The notes: generated from the sequence alone by a model not told the origin. Shown: positions 37,919 to 46,231, counted from the stretch's first letter. The stretch is 64,000 bases of DNA from Actinomycetales bacterium (GCA_002748155.1 PDRO01000007.1:25435-89434); one strand, 5' to 3'. Translations and numbers: made by a program.

Positions 37919-38087
37919 TAGCCGTTGTGGAGTGCTGACGGCGGTGATCGTCGGGTGATCGCCAGACGCTGGGGAACGCGGGGAGTTTCCGTGGGCCTGT
38001 CCACAGCACCGGCGTTGCGAGTCACACCATCCACACCTCGTGGCCGGTGAGGCGCAGCCACGACGATGCCCCCGCTTGGCTGTCGCC

Positions 38088-38477
38088 ATGGATCCGATCG
38101 ACACCTGCCCACGAGGGCCAGCGACCGCCGTTCTGGGCGACTACGGGGAGCGGCTCGCGGAGCGCTACCTCCGGGAGCGCGGGGTGGTGATCCTCGACCG
38201 CAATTGGCGTTGGGGACGGTTCGGCGAGCTCGATCTGGTGGCCAGGGATGGCGACTGCCTCGTCGGGGTCGAGGTCAAGACCCGGCGCAGCGGGGGATTC
38301 GTGGCACCCGTCGAGGCGTTGAGCCGCGCCAAGGTGCGTCGTTTGCGCCAGCTTGTCGCGGCATGGCTGGTGGCCCATGAGCCCACCGGCTGCCACGACG
38401 TGCGGATCGACCTGATCGGGGTTCAGTGCAGCAGCACTGGTCCGGCTCACGTCGAGCACGTGACGGGGCTGGCCTGA
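38088..38477 (+). CDS. yraN: YraN/UPF0102 family nuclease-like protein
   Basis: 129-aa protein with a restriction-endonuclease-like fold. The nuclease core is RFGELDLVARDGDCLVGVEVKTRR, giving the E-x-D...E-x-K metal site. The family lies beside comM and dprA in most bacteria and may take part in DNA processing, but the role is unproven. The ATG at 38088 matches the family start. Its stop shares a base with the comM start (TGATG). The 220 bp upstream show no other gene. Confidence 0.88.
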   Translation: MDPIDTCPRGPATAVLGDYGERLAERYLRERGVVILDRNWRWGRFGELDLVARDGDCLVGVEVKTRRSGGFVAPVEALSRAKVRRLRQLVAAWLVAHEPTGCHDVRIDLIGVQCSSTGPAHVEHVTGLA

Positions 38478-40015
38478 TGGGGCTCGGGTGCACGCTTGCC
38501 GTGGGGTTGCACGGCGTCGACGGGTTCGTCGTGCGAGTGGAGGCCGATATCTCCTCGGGGTTGCCGGCCTTCCTCGTGACCGGCCGGGCGGACACCGCCT
38601 GCGCACAAGCGCACGGCCGGGTCAGGGCAGCGGCCGCGAACAGCGGTCATCCCATGCCCCAACGGAAGATCACCGTCAATCTGTCGCCGGCCTCGGTCCC
38701 CAAGGTCGGCAGCGGTTTCGACCTCGGGATCGCGATCGCCGCGCTGGCTGCAAACGACGTCGTGCCCCGGCACGTCGTCTCGGACGTCGTGCACCTCGGC
38801 GAGTTGGGCCTGGACGGGTCGGTCCGGCCGGTTCCGGGTGTGCTGCCGCTCACCGTGGCCGCTGCCCGTGGTGGCGCTCGGCACGTCGTCGTGCCCTCGG
38901 CAGCGGCGGCCGAGGCTCGACTGGTGCATGGCGTGAAAGTGCACGGAGTGGCTCACCTCGCGGAGCTGGTGCGGCGTTACCGGGCGTTGGGCGATGGGTG
39001 CCCAGTCGCCGAAGTGCCTGACCCGCCGATGTCGGCACCGGCCCACCCGCGCACTCCTGACCTGGCCGATGTCATCGGGCAGGCCGAGGCCCGGTTGGCT
39101 CTCGAGATCGCTGCCGCCGGAGGACACCACGTATTCCTGGTCGGACCCCCGGGCGGTGGCAAGTCGATGCTCGCCGAACGGCTCCCGGGGCTGCTTCCGG
39201 AACTCACCGATCAGCAAGCCCTGGAGGTGACGGCCATCCAGTCGGTGCTCGGCACGCTGGACCGCTACGACAGCCTGTGTCGTCGGCCCCCGTTCGTGGC
39301 ACCACATCACGGGGCATCGGTCGCCGCGCTGATCGGCGGGGGATCGGCTGGTGTGCGCCCGGGCGCGGTCACCGCAGCCCATCACGGTGTGCTCTTCCTC
39401 GACGAGGCCCCGGAGTTCCGTGCGTCGGCGTTGCAGGCGTTGCGTCAGCCGATCGAGTCCGGATCGGTGGTGGTGGCCCGAGCGGTGGGTCAGTTCCGGT
39501 TTCCGTGTGAGTTCCAGCTGGTGTTGGCTGCCAATCCGTGTCCGTGCGGCATGGGATTCGGCAAGGGATTGTCCTGCTCGTGCTCGCCCCATCAGGTGCG
39601 CTCGTATGCCGGGCGACTGTCCGGACCGATCCTGGACCGCGTCGACATCCAGGTGCAGGTCCCGGCTCCATCCCGGTCCGTTCTGACTGGTGTCGGTGGC
39701 GAGTCCACGGCAACGGTCGCGACCAGGGTCAGCGCCGCCCGGGAAGTGCAGCGGCACCGGTGGGGGTCGCAGTGGGGTTCCCTCAATGCCCGGGTCCCCG
39801 GGCCGGTGCTTCGCCGGTCGCCGTGGCGGCTGCCCAACGGGCTCACCACGGACCTGGACCGGGCTATCGACCGAGGCGTCCTGTCGCTGCGGGGCTACGA
39901 CCGGTGTCTGCGGTTGGCCTGGACCATTGCCGACCTGGCGGGCCGCACCCGGCCATGTCGAGACGACGTCGGGTTGGCTTTGTCCCTGCGGCATCGTGCG
40001 GCGGCGGCCGCATGA
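38477..40015 (+). CDS. comM: ComM / YifB Mg-chelatase-like AAA+ helicase
   Basis: 512-aa hexameric AAA+ ATPase. In naturally competent bacteria ComM drives branch migration during integration of incoming DNA. An N-terminal Lon-like domain (1-190) precedes the ATPase domain with Walker A GPPGGGKS at 223-230 and Walker B GVLFLDEAPEF near 305. Zinc-finger-like cysteines CPCGMG...CSCS lie near 355-372. Length matches the family. It is coupled to yraN (TGATG) and dprA (ATGA). Confidence 0.93.
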   Translation: MGLGCTLAVGLHGVDGFVVRVEADISSGLPAFLVTGRADTACAQAHGRVRAAAANSGHPMPQRKITVNLSPASVPKVGSGFDLGIAIAALAANDVVPRHVVSDVVHLGELGLDGSVRPVPGVLPLTVAAARGGARHVVVPSAAAAEARLVHGVKVHGVAHLAELVRRYRALGDGCPVAEVPDPPMSAPAHPRTPDLADVIGQAEARLALEIAAAGGHHVFLVGPPGGGKSMLAERLPGLLPELTDQQALEVTAIQSVLGTLDRYDSLCRRPPFVAPHHGASVAALIGGGSAGVRPGAVTAAHHGVLFLDEAPEFRASALQALRQPIESGSVVVARAVGQFRFPCEFQLVLAANPCPCGMGFGKGLSCSCSPHQVRSYAGRLSGPILDRVDIQVQVPAPSRSVLTGVGGESTATVATRVSAAREVQRHRWGSQWGSLNARVPGPVLRRSPWRLPNGLTTDLDRAIDRGVLSLRGYDRCLRLAWTIADLAGRTRPCRDDVGLALSLRHRAAAAA

Positions 40016-41211
40016 CCGGCACAGCTGCGGACGGTCCTGTCATGAGCCGATCCGAACCGGAATCGTCCGCTGCTGCTCGGTGGTTGGCGGCGATTCGTCC
40101 ACTGCTCGACGACGAGCGGTGGGCTCGGGCAGCCTGGTCGAGGGTTTGTGAGCCCGCTGATGCGCAGGCGGCCCGGCTGGTGACCGAGATGGGTGCTGTC
40201 GATGCGTTGGTGGCGTTGGCCAGCCCGGCGACCCAGCACCACCGCGTGTTGCGTGATCGGGCCGTCGATGTCGACTTCGCCGGGTTGCCCTCGATGGCCC
40301 GAGCACTGGGGCTGCGGGTGCTGATTCCGTCGGATCCGGACTGGCCTACCGGTCTGGATGACCTGGCCGATCCACCGATCTCGTTGTGGGTCAGAGGACC
40401 TGGTGATCTCGCCGGGTTGCAGGCAAGATCAGTGGCAGTCGTCGGCTCACGGGCCGCGACTGCCTACGGGGTGGGCCTGAGCGCTGACATTTCGAGCGAG
40501 CTCGCGGCCCGTGGGTATGCCGTGGTCTCCGGTGCAGCATACGGCATCGACCGACATGCACATGTGGGCGCTCTGGGCGCGTCCGGCGCGACGATCGCCG
40601 TGCTCGCCGGTGGGCTGGACCGGCCCTACCCTTCGGGCAACGCCAGGCTGATCGCCCGGATCGGGGAGGTCGGGGCCGTGGTGTCGGAGGTGTGCCCGGG
40701 CGGCGCGCCGACCAGGGGGCGCTTCCTCAAGCGCAATCGGTTGATCGCCACGATGGCTGCCGGCACTCTCGTCGTCGAGGCAAACCTGAGGTCAGGGTCG
40801 TTGAACACTGCTCGCACCGCGGCCGAGCACCACCGACCGGTCGCCGCGGTCCCCGGGCCGGTGGTCTCGCCGATGTCGGCGGGGTGTCATCAGCTGATCC
40901 GCGACGGCCAGGCCACGCTGGTCACTGACGCTGCCGAGATGATCGAGCTGGTCGGTCAACTCGGGCTCGACGCTGCCCCACGCCGTTGTGCCCAGCCGAT
41001 GCTGGCTGATGCCGTCGACCCTGCCGACCGGTCGGTGCTCGACGTCGTGCCGGTCCGAGCCGGGATGCCGGTGCCTGCGATCGCCCGATACGCCTGCGTG
41101 CCCGAGACACAGGCTCGGGCGGCGCTGGCACGACTCGAGTTGCTCGGGTTGGTCGTCGTCGAGGGTGATCGATGGCGCAAACCGACTCGCCGGGATAGCA
41201 GGCCCGGATGA
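40012..41211 (+). CDS. dprA: DNA-processing protein DprA
   Basis: 399-aa protein that protects incoming single-stranded DNA and loads RecA in natural transformation. The Rossmann-like core has SVAVVGSRAATAYG, VVSGAAYGIDRHAH and VLAGGLDRPYPSGN, with FLKRNRLIATMA and VEANLRSGSLNTA. A C-terminal winged-helix (about 335-390) is present. The ATG at 40012 overlaps the comM stop; an ATG 10 codons later is an alternative. dprA is near-universal, so by itself it does not show competence. Confidence 0.93.
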   Translation: MTGTAADGPVMSRSEPESSAAARWLAAIRPLLDDERWARAAWSRVCEPADAQAARLVTEMGAVDALVALASPATQHHRVLRDRAVDVDFAGLPSMARALGLRVLIPSDPDWPTGLDDLADPPISLWVRGPGDLAGLQARSVAVVGSRAATAYGVGLSADISSELAARGYAVVSGAAYGIDRHAHVGALGASGATIAVLAGGLDRPYPSGNARLIARIGEVGAVVSEVCPGGAPTRGRFLKRNRLIATMAAGTLVVEANLRSGSLNTARTAAEHHRPVAAVPGPVVSPMSAGCHQLIRDGQATLVTDAAEMIELVGQLGLDAAPRRCAQPMLADAVDPADRSVLDVVPVRAGMPVPAIARYACVPETQARAALARLELLGLVVVEGDRWRKPTRRDSRPG

Positions 41212-41233
41212 GGCCTAGTGATGAGGCTTAGTG
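41208..41233 (+). repeat. 13-bp tandem duplication after dprA
   Basis: ATGAGGCCTAGTG is followed directly by ATGAGGCTTAGTG, one mismatch in 13. The first copy contains the dprA stop codon. The duplication shows local slippage in the short spacer before xerC. Confidence 0.8.
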
Positions 41234-41261
41234 GCGTGGCGACCAGGACGGTCGCCGGTCA

Positions 41262-42332
41262 GTGTGCGACCGTGGAGCGGTGGCCGGATCAGACCCGAAC
41301 GTCGATCGGTTCGCGTGGGAGGAGACACTAGCGGCCTTCGAACGTCATCTCAGAGCCGAACGCGGGCTCTCGCCTCACACGTGTCGGGCCTACCTCGGCG
41401 ATCTTCGCTCGATGAGCCGACACTTCCGCGAGCGCGGCATCGCTGACCTTGCCGAGGTTCGATTGGCCGACCTCAGGTCCTGGCTGGCCACGCTCACGCG
41501 TGGCCGAGCCGCAACGGAGTCCGGAGTTGTCCCGGCTGCCGCCCCCGCAGCCAGCGTTGGAGTGCGCGACCAGCCGCCGCCGGACGCGCGTGCACCGGAG
41601 GATCGGACCGGTCGAACTGGTCAAGGGGCAGCTCGCAGCACCATTGCGCGTCGGGCAGCGGCGGCACGGGCCTTCTTCCGGTGGGCGGCTCGCACCGGAC
41701 GGGTGCCCACCGACCCGTCGCTGCGGCTCACCGCCCCCCGCCGGGCCACGCCGTTGCCCGATGTGCTTCGGGCGGATCAGGCCGCCGACATGCTCGAGGT
41801 TGCCGGGCACCGGGCTGCTAGCGGCGACCCGGTGTCGGTGCGTGACCGCGCCATGCTCGAGCTGCTCTACGCCAGCGGGCTCCGGGTCGGTGAGCTGGCC
41901 GCCGCCGATATCGACGATCTCGACCTGCCGGACCGGCTGATCCGGGTGCGGGGCAAAGGTGACAAGGAGCGGGTGGTTCCGTTCGGAGCTCCCGCGGCTG
42001 CTGCCCTGCGTGACTGGCTCACGGCGCGGCCCGCACTGGCCACCGCAGGCAGTGGCCCGGCGCTCTTCCTGGGCCGGCGGGGCCGGCGCGTTGATGCCAG
42101 GCAGGTCCGTGACGTGGTGAACCGGATGACGGGCGAAGTGGGGGATGCGCCAGAGCTGTCACCCCACGGTTTGCGTCACTCGGCAGCCACACATCTGCTC
42201 GACGGCGGAGCGGACCTGCGGGTCGTCCAAGAGCTCCTAGGACACGCCAGTCTGGCGACGACCCAGATCTACACCCACGTTTCGGGCGAGCGGCTGCGAG
42301 CTGCCTACCGGCAAGCCCACCCACGGGCCTGA
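41262..42332 (+). CDS. xerC: Tyrosine recombinase XerC
   Basis: 356-aa site-specific recombinase that resolves chromosome dimers at dif. The N-terminal SAM-like domain begins at about residue 20 (TLAAFERHLRAERGLSPHT). The catalytic domain shows Arg in YASGLRVGELA, Lys in RGKGDKERVVPFG, HGLRHSAATHLL, LGHASLATTQ and the nucleophile Tyr in IYTHV. A Pro/Ala/Gly-rich insertion of about 50 residues (near 85-130) between the N-terminal helices makes it longer than the usual 300 aa. The start is uncertain: GTG 41262 or GTG 41280. The position after dprA and before an M23 peptidase gene is the standard actinobacterial one. Confidence 0.9.
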   Translation: MCDRGAVAGSDPNVDRFAWEETLAAFERHLRAERGLSPHTCRAYLGDLRSMSRHFRERGIADLAEVRLADLRSWLATLTRGRAATESGVVPAAAPAASVGVRDQPPPDARAPEDRTGRTGQGAARSTIARRAAAARAFFRWAARTGRVPTDPSLRLTAPRRATPLPDVLRADQAADMLEVAGHRAASGDPVSVRDRAMLELLYASGLRVGELAAADIDDLDLPDRLIRVRGKGDKERVVPFGAPAAAALRDWLTARPALATAGSGPALFLGRRGRRVDARQVRDVVNRMTGEVGDAPELSPHGLRHSAATHLLDGGADLRVVQELLGHASLATTQIYTHVSGERLRAAYRQAHPRA

Positions 42333-42378
42333 TCGGCCGGACAACACACTGGCAGTGAGGCGGACGGTGCTTGCACAG

Positions 42379-42662
42379 TTAGCTGATGGGCCGCCAGGCC
42401 TGGATACACCGACCCTGGTTGTCGTATTGCTCGGTCGGTGTCCGTCCAGGCCGGTGGCCCACAGGGCGTCGGGACGGTGGGCGGTGAACTGCCAGTTGGC
42501 CAGGTCCGGCGCCCTGGCGGCGGCGGGATTCGCTCGCTGGACCGTGCCATGCGACGTGCCGAGGTCCTTGCGCAGCTGCCGCACCAGACGAACCGCCCTG
42601 GCCTTCTCCTCCGGGGAGTATCAACGTGTCGCCGTCTTCCCAGAGGTGCTCTCGGTTCCCAT
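42379..42662 (-). mobile_element. Decayed IS3-family transposase remnant
   Basis: Read on the minus strand from an ATG at 42662, the frame gives MGTESTSGKTATR, then a stop codon (TGA at 42623), then YSPEEKARAVRLVRQLRKDL, the N-terminal helix-turn-helix region of an IS3-type OrfA. This is joined without its C-terminal part to DLANWQFTAHRPDALWATGL, which resembles the OrfB region just before the first catalytic Asp. A frameshift later, RCIQAWRPIS before a TAA looks like an OrfB C-terminus. So there is a nonsense mutation, two internal deletions and a frameshift. It cannot transpose. Family placement is from motif memory. Confidence 0.65.
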
Positions 42663-42699
42663 GGCTCCATCCTCGTTTCCAAGGCCGGGGTCCTCCGAG

Positions 42700-42860
42700 G
42701 AGCCTAGGATGGTTCACAGACCCCGCCATAGGTTTCCAGTCGAGGGTGCCGGTGGTTCGCCGTTGGAGGCGAGTCGTTTTGGCGGTGCCGTTGGACAGCG
42801 TTGGTGCCCTAAGTCGCTTGGGCAAGCCGATGGCCGAGGATGCGACCCGTCGATGATGGA
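42700..42860 (-). mobile_element. Possible second IS remnant (IS30-like transposase end)
   Basis: On the minus strand RLQRRTTGTLDWKPMAG resembles the C-terminal LNxRPRKTLGWxTPAE region of IS30-family transposases. It lies directly upstream of the IS3 remnant. No start codon, DDE motif or terminal inverted repeats are visible, and the frame is short. This is a weak call based on one motif. Confidence 0.3.
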
Positions 42861-42950
42861 GCCGGGGTGAAGGGCCAGGATAGAGGGTGTGTTCCGGGCG
42901 GCTGTGCCCGTCTGGGTCGGTCTGAGGTTTGCCACAGATGAGGTTCGTGA

Positions 42951-43895
42951 GTGTCGATGCACCCAGCGCGCGAGCAGCTGACCTTACCCACCCGCCGGTT
43001 CTTGTACCACGACAGTCGGAGAGCCCGGCGGATGCGTCGGCGTCGGCGCACCATGACGGTGGCCATTGGGATACTCGTCGTTGCCACCCTGATGGCAAGT
43101 GGGGGTTACGCGTTGCTGCTTCGCGAGCGCGGGACCGAGTCGGTAGCTCTGGTCGCGTCGTCTCCCGGCACCGACGTCTCGTCGATCAAACAACCGCCGA
43201 CGTCATCTGTTCCAGCGGGCGAGACGGCGGCCCCGCCGGCGTCGGGCTCTGCACCGGTGATGGCGACGGACCACGTCGAACAGGCAGAGTCGCCCTCCGT
43301 CCCGACGTGGACGTCGGTTCCAAAACCGGCCCGCTTCAAGGCTGTGCCCGAGGCCGGTGCTGGAGAGTTCCGCGTCGTCACCGTGCCGGATGGCCCGGTG
43401 CGGACCACTGGTCGCATTCTGTATTACGCCGTCGAGGTGGAAGAAGGGCTGGAGGTGGATGCTGGCGAGTTCGCAGCCACTGTTCGGGCGACCCTGACCG
43501 ACCCGCGTGGTTGGCAGGACGAACTCGGGGTGGGGTTCGTTCCGGTTGCTCCGGAGGACGTCAGGTCGGGGGCTCGCGTCGATTTCCGGGTATCATTGGC
43601 CAGTAACGGTTTCACGAGTCGCCTCTGCGCACCGCTGGCCACTCGAGCATCCAGGGTTTCGTGTTTCAACGGTTACCGCTCGGTGATCAACCTCTACCGT
43701 TGGGAGTTCGGTTCGGTCACATACGGAGCTGATCTGATCGGTTACCGGCAATACGTGATCAACCACGAGGTCGGTCACGCCCTAGGCAAGAGCCATGTCA
43801 GCTGTCCCTCCCCAGGTCAGCCCGGTCCGATCATGCTGCAGCAAACCCTTCGACTCGATGGCTGTCAACCATGGTCCTGGCCACGCCTCCCGTAG
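42951..43895 (+). CDS. DUF3152 secreted metalloprotease-like protein
   Basis: 314-aa protein with an Arg-rich cytoplasmic N-terminus, one membrane helix at about 34-57 (TMTVAIGILVVATLMASGGYA), a Ser/Pro/Thr-rich linker to about 125 and a conserved extracytoplasmic domain. The metal site HEVGHALGKSH at 272-282 is the HExxHxxGxxH motif of metzincin-like peptidases; IMLQQ about 20 residues later could be the Met-turn. DUF3152 proteins are common in actinobacteria, with unknown substrates. GTG 42951 follows GAGG by 7 nt; ATG 42957 is an alternative. It lies beside a cell-wall peptidase gene, so an envelope role is plausible. Confidence 0.8.
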   Translation: MSMHPAREQLTLPTRRFLYHDSRRARRMRRRRRTMTVAIGILVVATLMASGGYALLLRERGTESVALVASSPGTDVSSIKQPPTSSVPAGETAAPPASGSAPVMATDHVEQAESPSVPTWTSVPKPARFKAVPEAGAGEFRVVTVPDGPVRTTGRILYYAVEVEEGLEVDAGEFAATVRATLTDPRGWQDELGVGFVPVAPEDVRSGARVDFRVSLASNGFTSRLCAPLATRASRVSCFNGYRSVINLYRWEFGSVTYGADLIGYRQYVINHEVGHALGKSHVSCPSPGQPGPIMLQQTLRLDGCQPWSWPRLP

Positions 43896-44035
43896 CGCCA
43901 GCACTTGGCCGTGCCGCGGACGGCAGGCGTGATCGCTGAGCGGGTTGTTCACAACACCTCGCGACGAGGGCCGCCCGTCCACAGGCACGTCGCGCTGACT
44001 AGTCGGGTCACCGGGTTTCGTCGAGGATCGTGGTC

Positions 44036-44746
44036 ATGACCAGGACACCTCGTGCCCGTTCGCTTTCGACGGCCTGCAGGCGAGCCAGCCGCTGGGCATC
44101 GTCAAAGCTCCCTGTCTTCTCGGTGTCCGTGGTGATCTCAGCAGTCTGGGTGGTTTCGCTGATGCTGGTGCTGTCCGTGCCCGCGCCGTCGTTCAGTGAT
44201 TCGACCATGCCTGAAACGACGGGTGCTCTGCAGCCGGTCTCACACCGGGTGGCGAGTGTCACCGACTCGAGTCCGGCGATTCAGCTCGTCGACCCCAGTA
44301 CCACGACGGGCCCGGAGCCGGTGGCGACGACGCGACCAGGCTGGGGGTGGCCAGTGCGCGGTTCCACCGTGATGCGGCGTTTCGTTCGTCCGGCGTTCCG
44401 GTGGGGCCCGGGACACCGTGGAGTCGACCTGGCACCATCCGGTGACCTGACGGTCCTGGCACCCCGGGCCGGAGTGGTCTCGTTCGCCGGGATGGTTGCC
44501 GGACGCCCCGTGCTCGTGCTGACCCATCCTGGTGGGCTGCGAAGTACCTTCGAACCCGTTCGCACCGATGTCGCACTGGGCACCGCCGTGGATCGGGGGG
44601 CTCCGGTGGGCGTGCTGGTCCCGTCCTCCGCCGCAGGGCATTGCCGGCCCCGTGATTGCGTGCACTGGGGTGTGCGTCGTGGTGACACGTATCTCGACCC
44701 TCTGGCATTGCTCAACGGCCGGGTTCGACTGCTTCCGCTGTCGTGA
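44036..44746 (+). CDS. M23 family cell-wall peptidase
   Basis: 236-aa exported LytM-type peptidase. The N-terminus is basic with a hydrophobic helix at about 27-48, either a signal peptide or an anchor, and a Thr/Ser-rich linker runs to about 100. The domain shows GHRGVDLAP, giving metal ligands H127 and D131, and VHWGVRRGDTYLDPL with His at about 210. This is the HxxxD/HxG form of the gene found before rpsB in many actinobacteria. Here rpsB does not follow. GAGGA 8 nt upstream fixes the ATG at 44036. The stop codon sits inside a 28-bp direct repeat. Confidence 0.87.
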   Translation: MTRTPRARSLSTACRRASRWASSKLPVFSVSVVISAVWVVSLMLVLSVPAPSFSDSTMPETTGALQPVSHRVASVTDSSPAIQLVDPSTTTGPEPVATTRPGWGWPVRGSTVMRRFVRPAFRWGPGHRGVDLAPSGDLTVLAPRAGVVSFAGMVAGRPVLVLTHPGGLRSTFEPVRTDVALGTAVDRGAPVGVLVPSSAAGHCRPRDCVHWGVRRGDTYLDPLALLNGRVRLLPLS

Positions 44747-44830
44747 AGCCGTGCGTGCCCGGGGTTCACGATGCGATCGTCTAGCCCATCGCGCGGCGGC
44801 TGCGTGAAGCCGTGCGTGCCCGGGGTTCAC
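44742..44830 (+). repeat. Perfect 28-bp direct repeat
   Basis: A 28-bp sequence starting CGTGAAGCCGTGCGTGCC and ending GGGGTTCAC occurs at 44742-44769 and again at 44803-44830, identical in all bases, 61 bp apart. A truncated third copy, GTGCGTGCCCGGG, lies at 44861-44873. The first copy includes the stop codon of the M23 gene. Confidence 0.9.
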
Positions 44831-44939
44831 AGTGGCCGTCACGCCGCCCGCCGTGGCGCAGTGCGTGCCCGGGTGCCGCCATACCACGTCGGGCTGGCTG
44901 CCTTGTCCAACGCTGGGCCAGGAGTTACGGCTGGGCGGG

Positions 44940-45047
44940 GTTCGTCGTTGGACAAAGACTCGTCGCCGAGGCGGTACTCGTTGCCAAAGCGGGACGCGTC
45001 GCTGGGTCGGGACTAGTCGCTGGGTCGGGACTGGTCGTTGGGCTGGG
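44940..45047 (+). repeat. Six-unit degenerate 18-bp tandem repeat
   Basis: Six consecutive 18-bp units follow each other without gaps. They share the pattern AC(T/G)xGT(C/T)G(C/T)T and a G-rich end; units 4 and 3 differ at only two positions (ACTAGTCGCTGGGTCGGG against ACGCGTCGCTGGGTCGGG). The array ends 3 bp before the stop codon of the minus-strand aminotransferase. Any frame translates to hexapeptide repeats, but no gene is supported. Confidence 0.85.
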
Positions 45048-45049
45048 GT

Positions 45050-46219
45050 TTACCGTTGTTCGGTCATCGCGCCGAGCCGACGCGCAGCCTCGGTCAACAC
45101 CTCGTCACGTTTGCAGAATGCGAACCGCACGAGGGTACGCGCCACGTCAGGGTCGTCGTGGAACACCGAAACCGGCACGCCGACGACACCGGCGCGGACC
45201 GGGAGTTCACGGCAGAACGTCTCCGCATCCGTGGCCCCGAGTGGGGCCGCATCGGCGATGACGAAGTAAGTGCCTGCTGGCCGTGAGATCGCCAACCCGG
45301 CGGCTGCCAGCCCGGCACACAACCGGTCCCGTTTGCCTTGCAACTCGCTCGCGAAGGCCGCAAAGGTCCGGTCCGGCAAACCCAACCCGACCGCCACTGC
45401 CGGTTGGAACGGGCCCGATCCGACGAATGTCAGGAATTGCTTCACCGCCCGAACGGCAGCCACGAGCTCGGCCGGGCCGGTGACCCAGCCGACCTTCCAG
45501 CCGGTCGTCGAGAAGGTCTTACCAGCCGACGAGATGGTCACCGTGCGGTCCCACATCTGCGGCAGCGTCGCCATTGGCACGTGCACGGCTCCGTCGAAGA
45601 CCAGATGCTCGTAGACCTCGTCGGTGATCACCCAGGCGTCGTACTCGCGGGCCAGCTCAGCGACCAGGCCCAGCTCAGCACGGGTGAACACCTTGCCCGT
45701 CGGGTTGTGGGGACTGTTGAGCAGCACCACCCGAGTGCGGGGCGAAAACGCGGCGCGCAACGACGCTTCGTCCACGGCGAAGTCGGGGAAGCGCAGCACC
45801 GCCGTGCGTCGCACCCCACCCGCGAGGGCGATGGTCGCGGCGTACGAGTCGTAGTAGGGCTCGAAGGTCACCACTTCGTCGCCGGGTCGCACGAGTGCCA
45901 ACACACTCGCGGCGATCGCCTCGGTGGCACCCACGGTCACCAGGACCTCACGGGAAGGGTCCAGTTCGATCCCGTAGAAGCGCTGCTGGTGCTCGGCCAC
46001 GGCGGCCAGCAATTCCGGCACCCCGGGCCCGGGCGGATACTGATTACGGCCGCCCCGGATCGCCGCGACAGCCGCATCCAGCACACTGCTCGGGCCGTCG
46101 CTGTCCGGGAAGCCCTGACCCAGGTTGATGGCGTCATGTTCGACAGCCAGCGCCGACATCGTCGCGAAGATCGTCGTACCGAAAGGGGTGAGGGCGGGGT
46201 TGCCTGGGGCGCGGGGCAT
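45050..46219 (-). CDS. dapC: Pyridoxal-phosphate aminotransferase, DapC-like
   Basis: 389-aa class I/II aminotransferase. LGQGFPDSDGP, QYPPGPGVPELLAAV, LLNSPHNPTGKVF, DEVYEHLVFD and the PLP lysine in SSAGKTFSTTGWKVGW (about K232) are all present. The sequence closely resembles mycobacterial N-succinyldiaminopimelate aminotransferase of the lysine pathway, though methionine/kynurenine aminotransferases share much of this pattern. The ATG at 46219 is preceded at 6 nt by TACGGT (minus strand), a leaderless-type promoter. It is divergent from the DUF445 gene and convergent with the M23 gene across the repeat region. Confidence 0.85.
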   Translation of the reverse strand: MPRAPGNPALTPFGTTIFATMSALAVEHDAINLGQGFPDSDGPSSVLDAAVAAIRGGRNQYPPGPGVPELLAAVAEHQQRFYGIELDPSREVLVTVGATEAIAASVLALVRPGDEVVTFEPYYDSYAATIALAGGVRRTAVLRFPDFAVDEASLRAAFSPRTRVVLLNSPHNPTGKVFTRAELGLVAELAREYDAWVITDEVYEHLVFDGAVHVPMATLPQMWDRTVTISSAGKTFSTTGWKVGWVTGPAELVAAVRAVKQFLTFVGSGPFQPAVAVGLGLPDRTFAAFASELQGKRDRLCAGLAAAGLAISRPAGTYFVIADAAPLGATDAETFCRELPVRAGVVGVPVSVFHDDPDVARTLVRFAFCKRDEVLTEAARRLGAMTEQR

Positions 46220-46231
46220 GAGCACACCGTA
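46220..46231 (-). promoter_or_regulatory. Leaderless-type promoter of dapC
   Basis: On the minus strand TACGGT (46231-46226) is followed by 6 nt and the ATG at 46219. The 54-bp divergent spacer must also hold the DUF445 promoter. Confidence 0.4.

Noticed and set aside
37868..38087. tRNA or small RNA gene in the 220-bp gap before yraN
   Set aside because: No cloverleaf or TTCRA loop seen; only a terminator-like hairpin.
41262..42332. Phage-type integrase and a prophage or island attachment site
   Set aside because: The recombinase is in the conserved dprA-xerC position and has XerC motifs; no tRNA or att repeats are nearby.
44742..44873. CRISPR array from the 28-bp repeats
   Set aside because: Only two full copies, one spacer, no palindromic repeat end and no cas genes nearby.
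44812..45261. Hexapeptide-repeat protein encoded by the 18-bp repeats
   Set aside because: All three frames stay open because of the repeat; the frames run antisense into dapC and lack a start signal.
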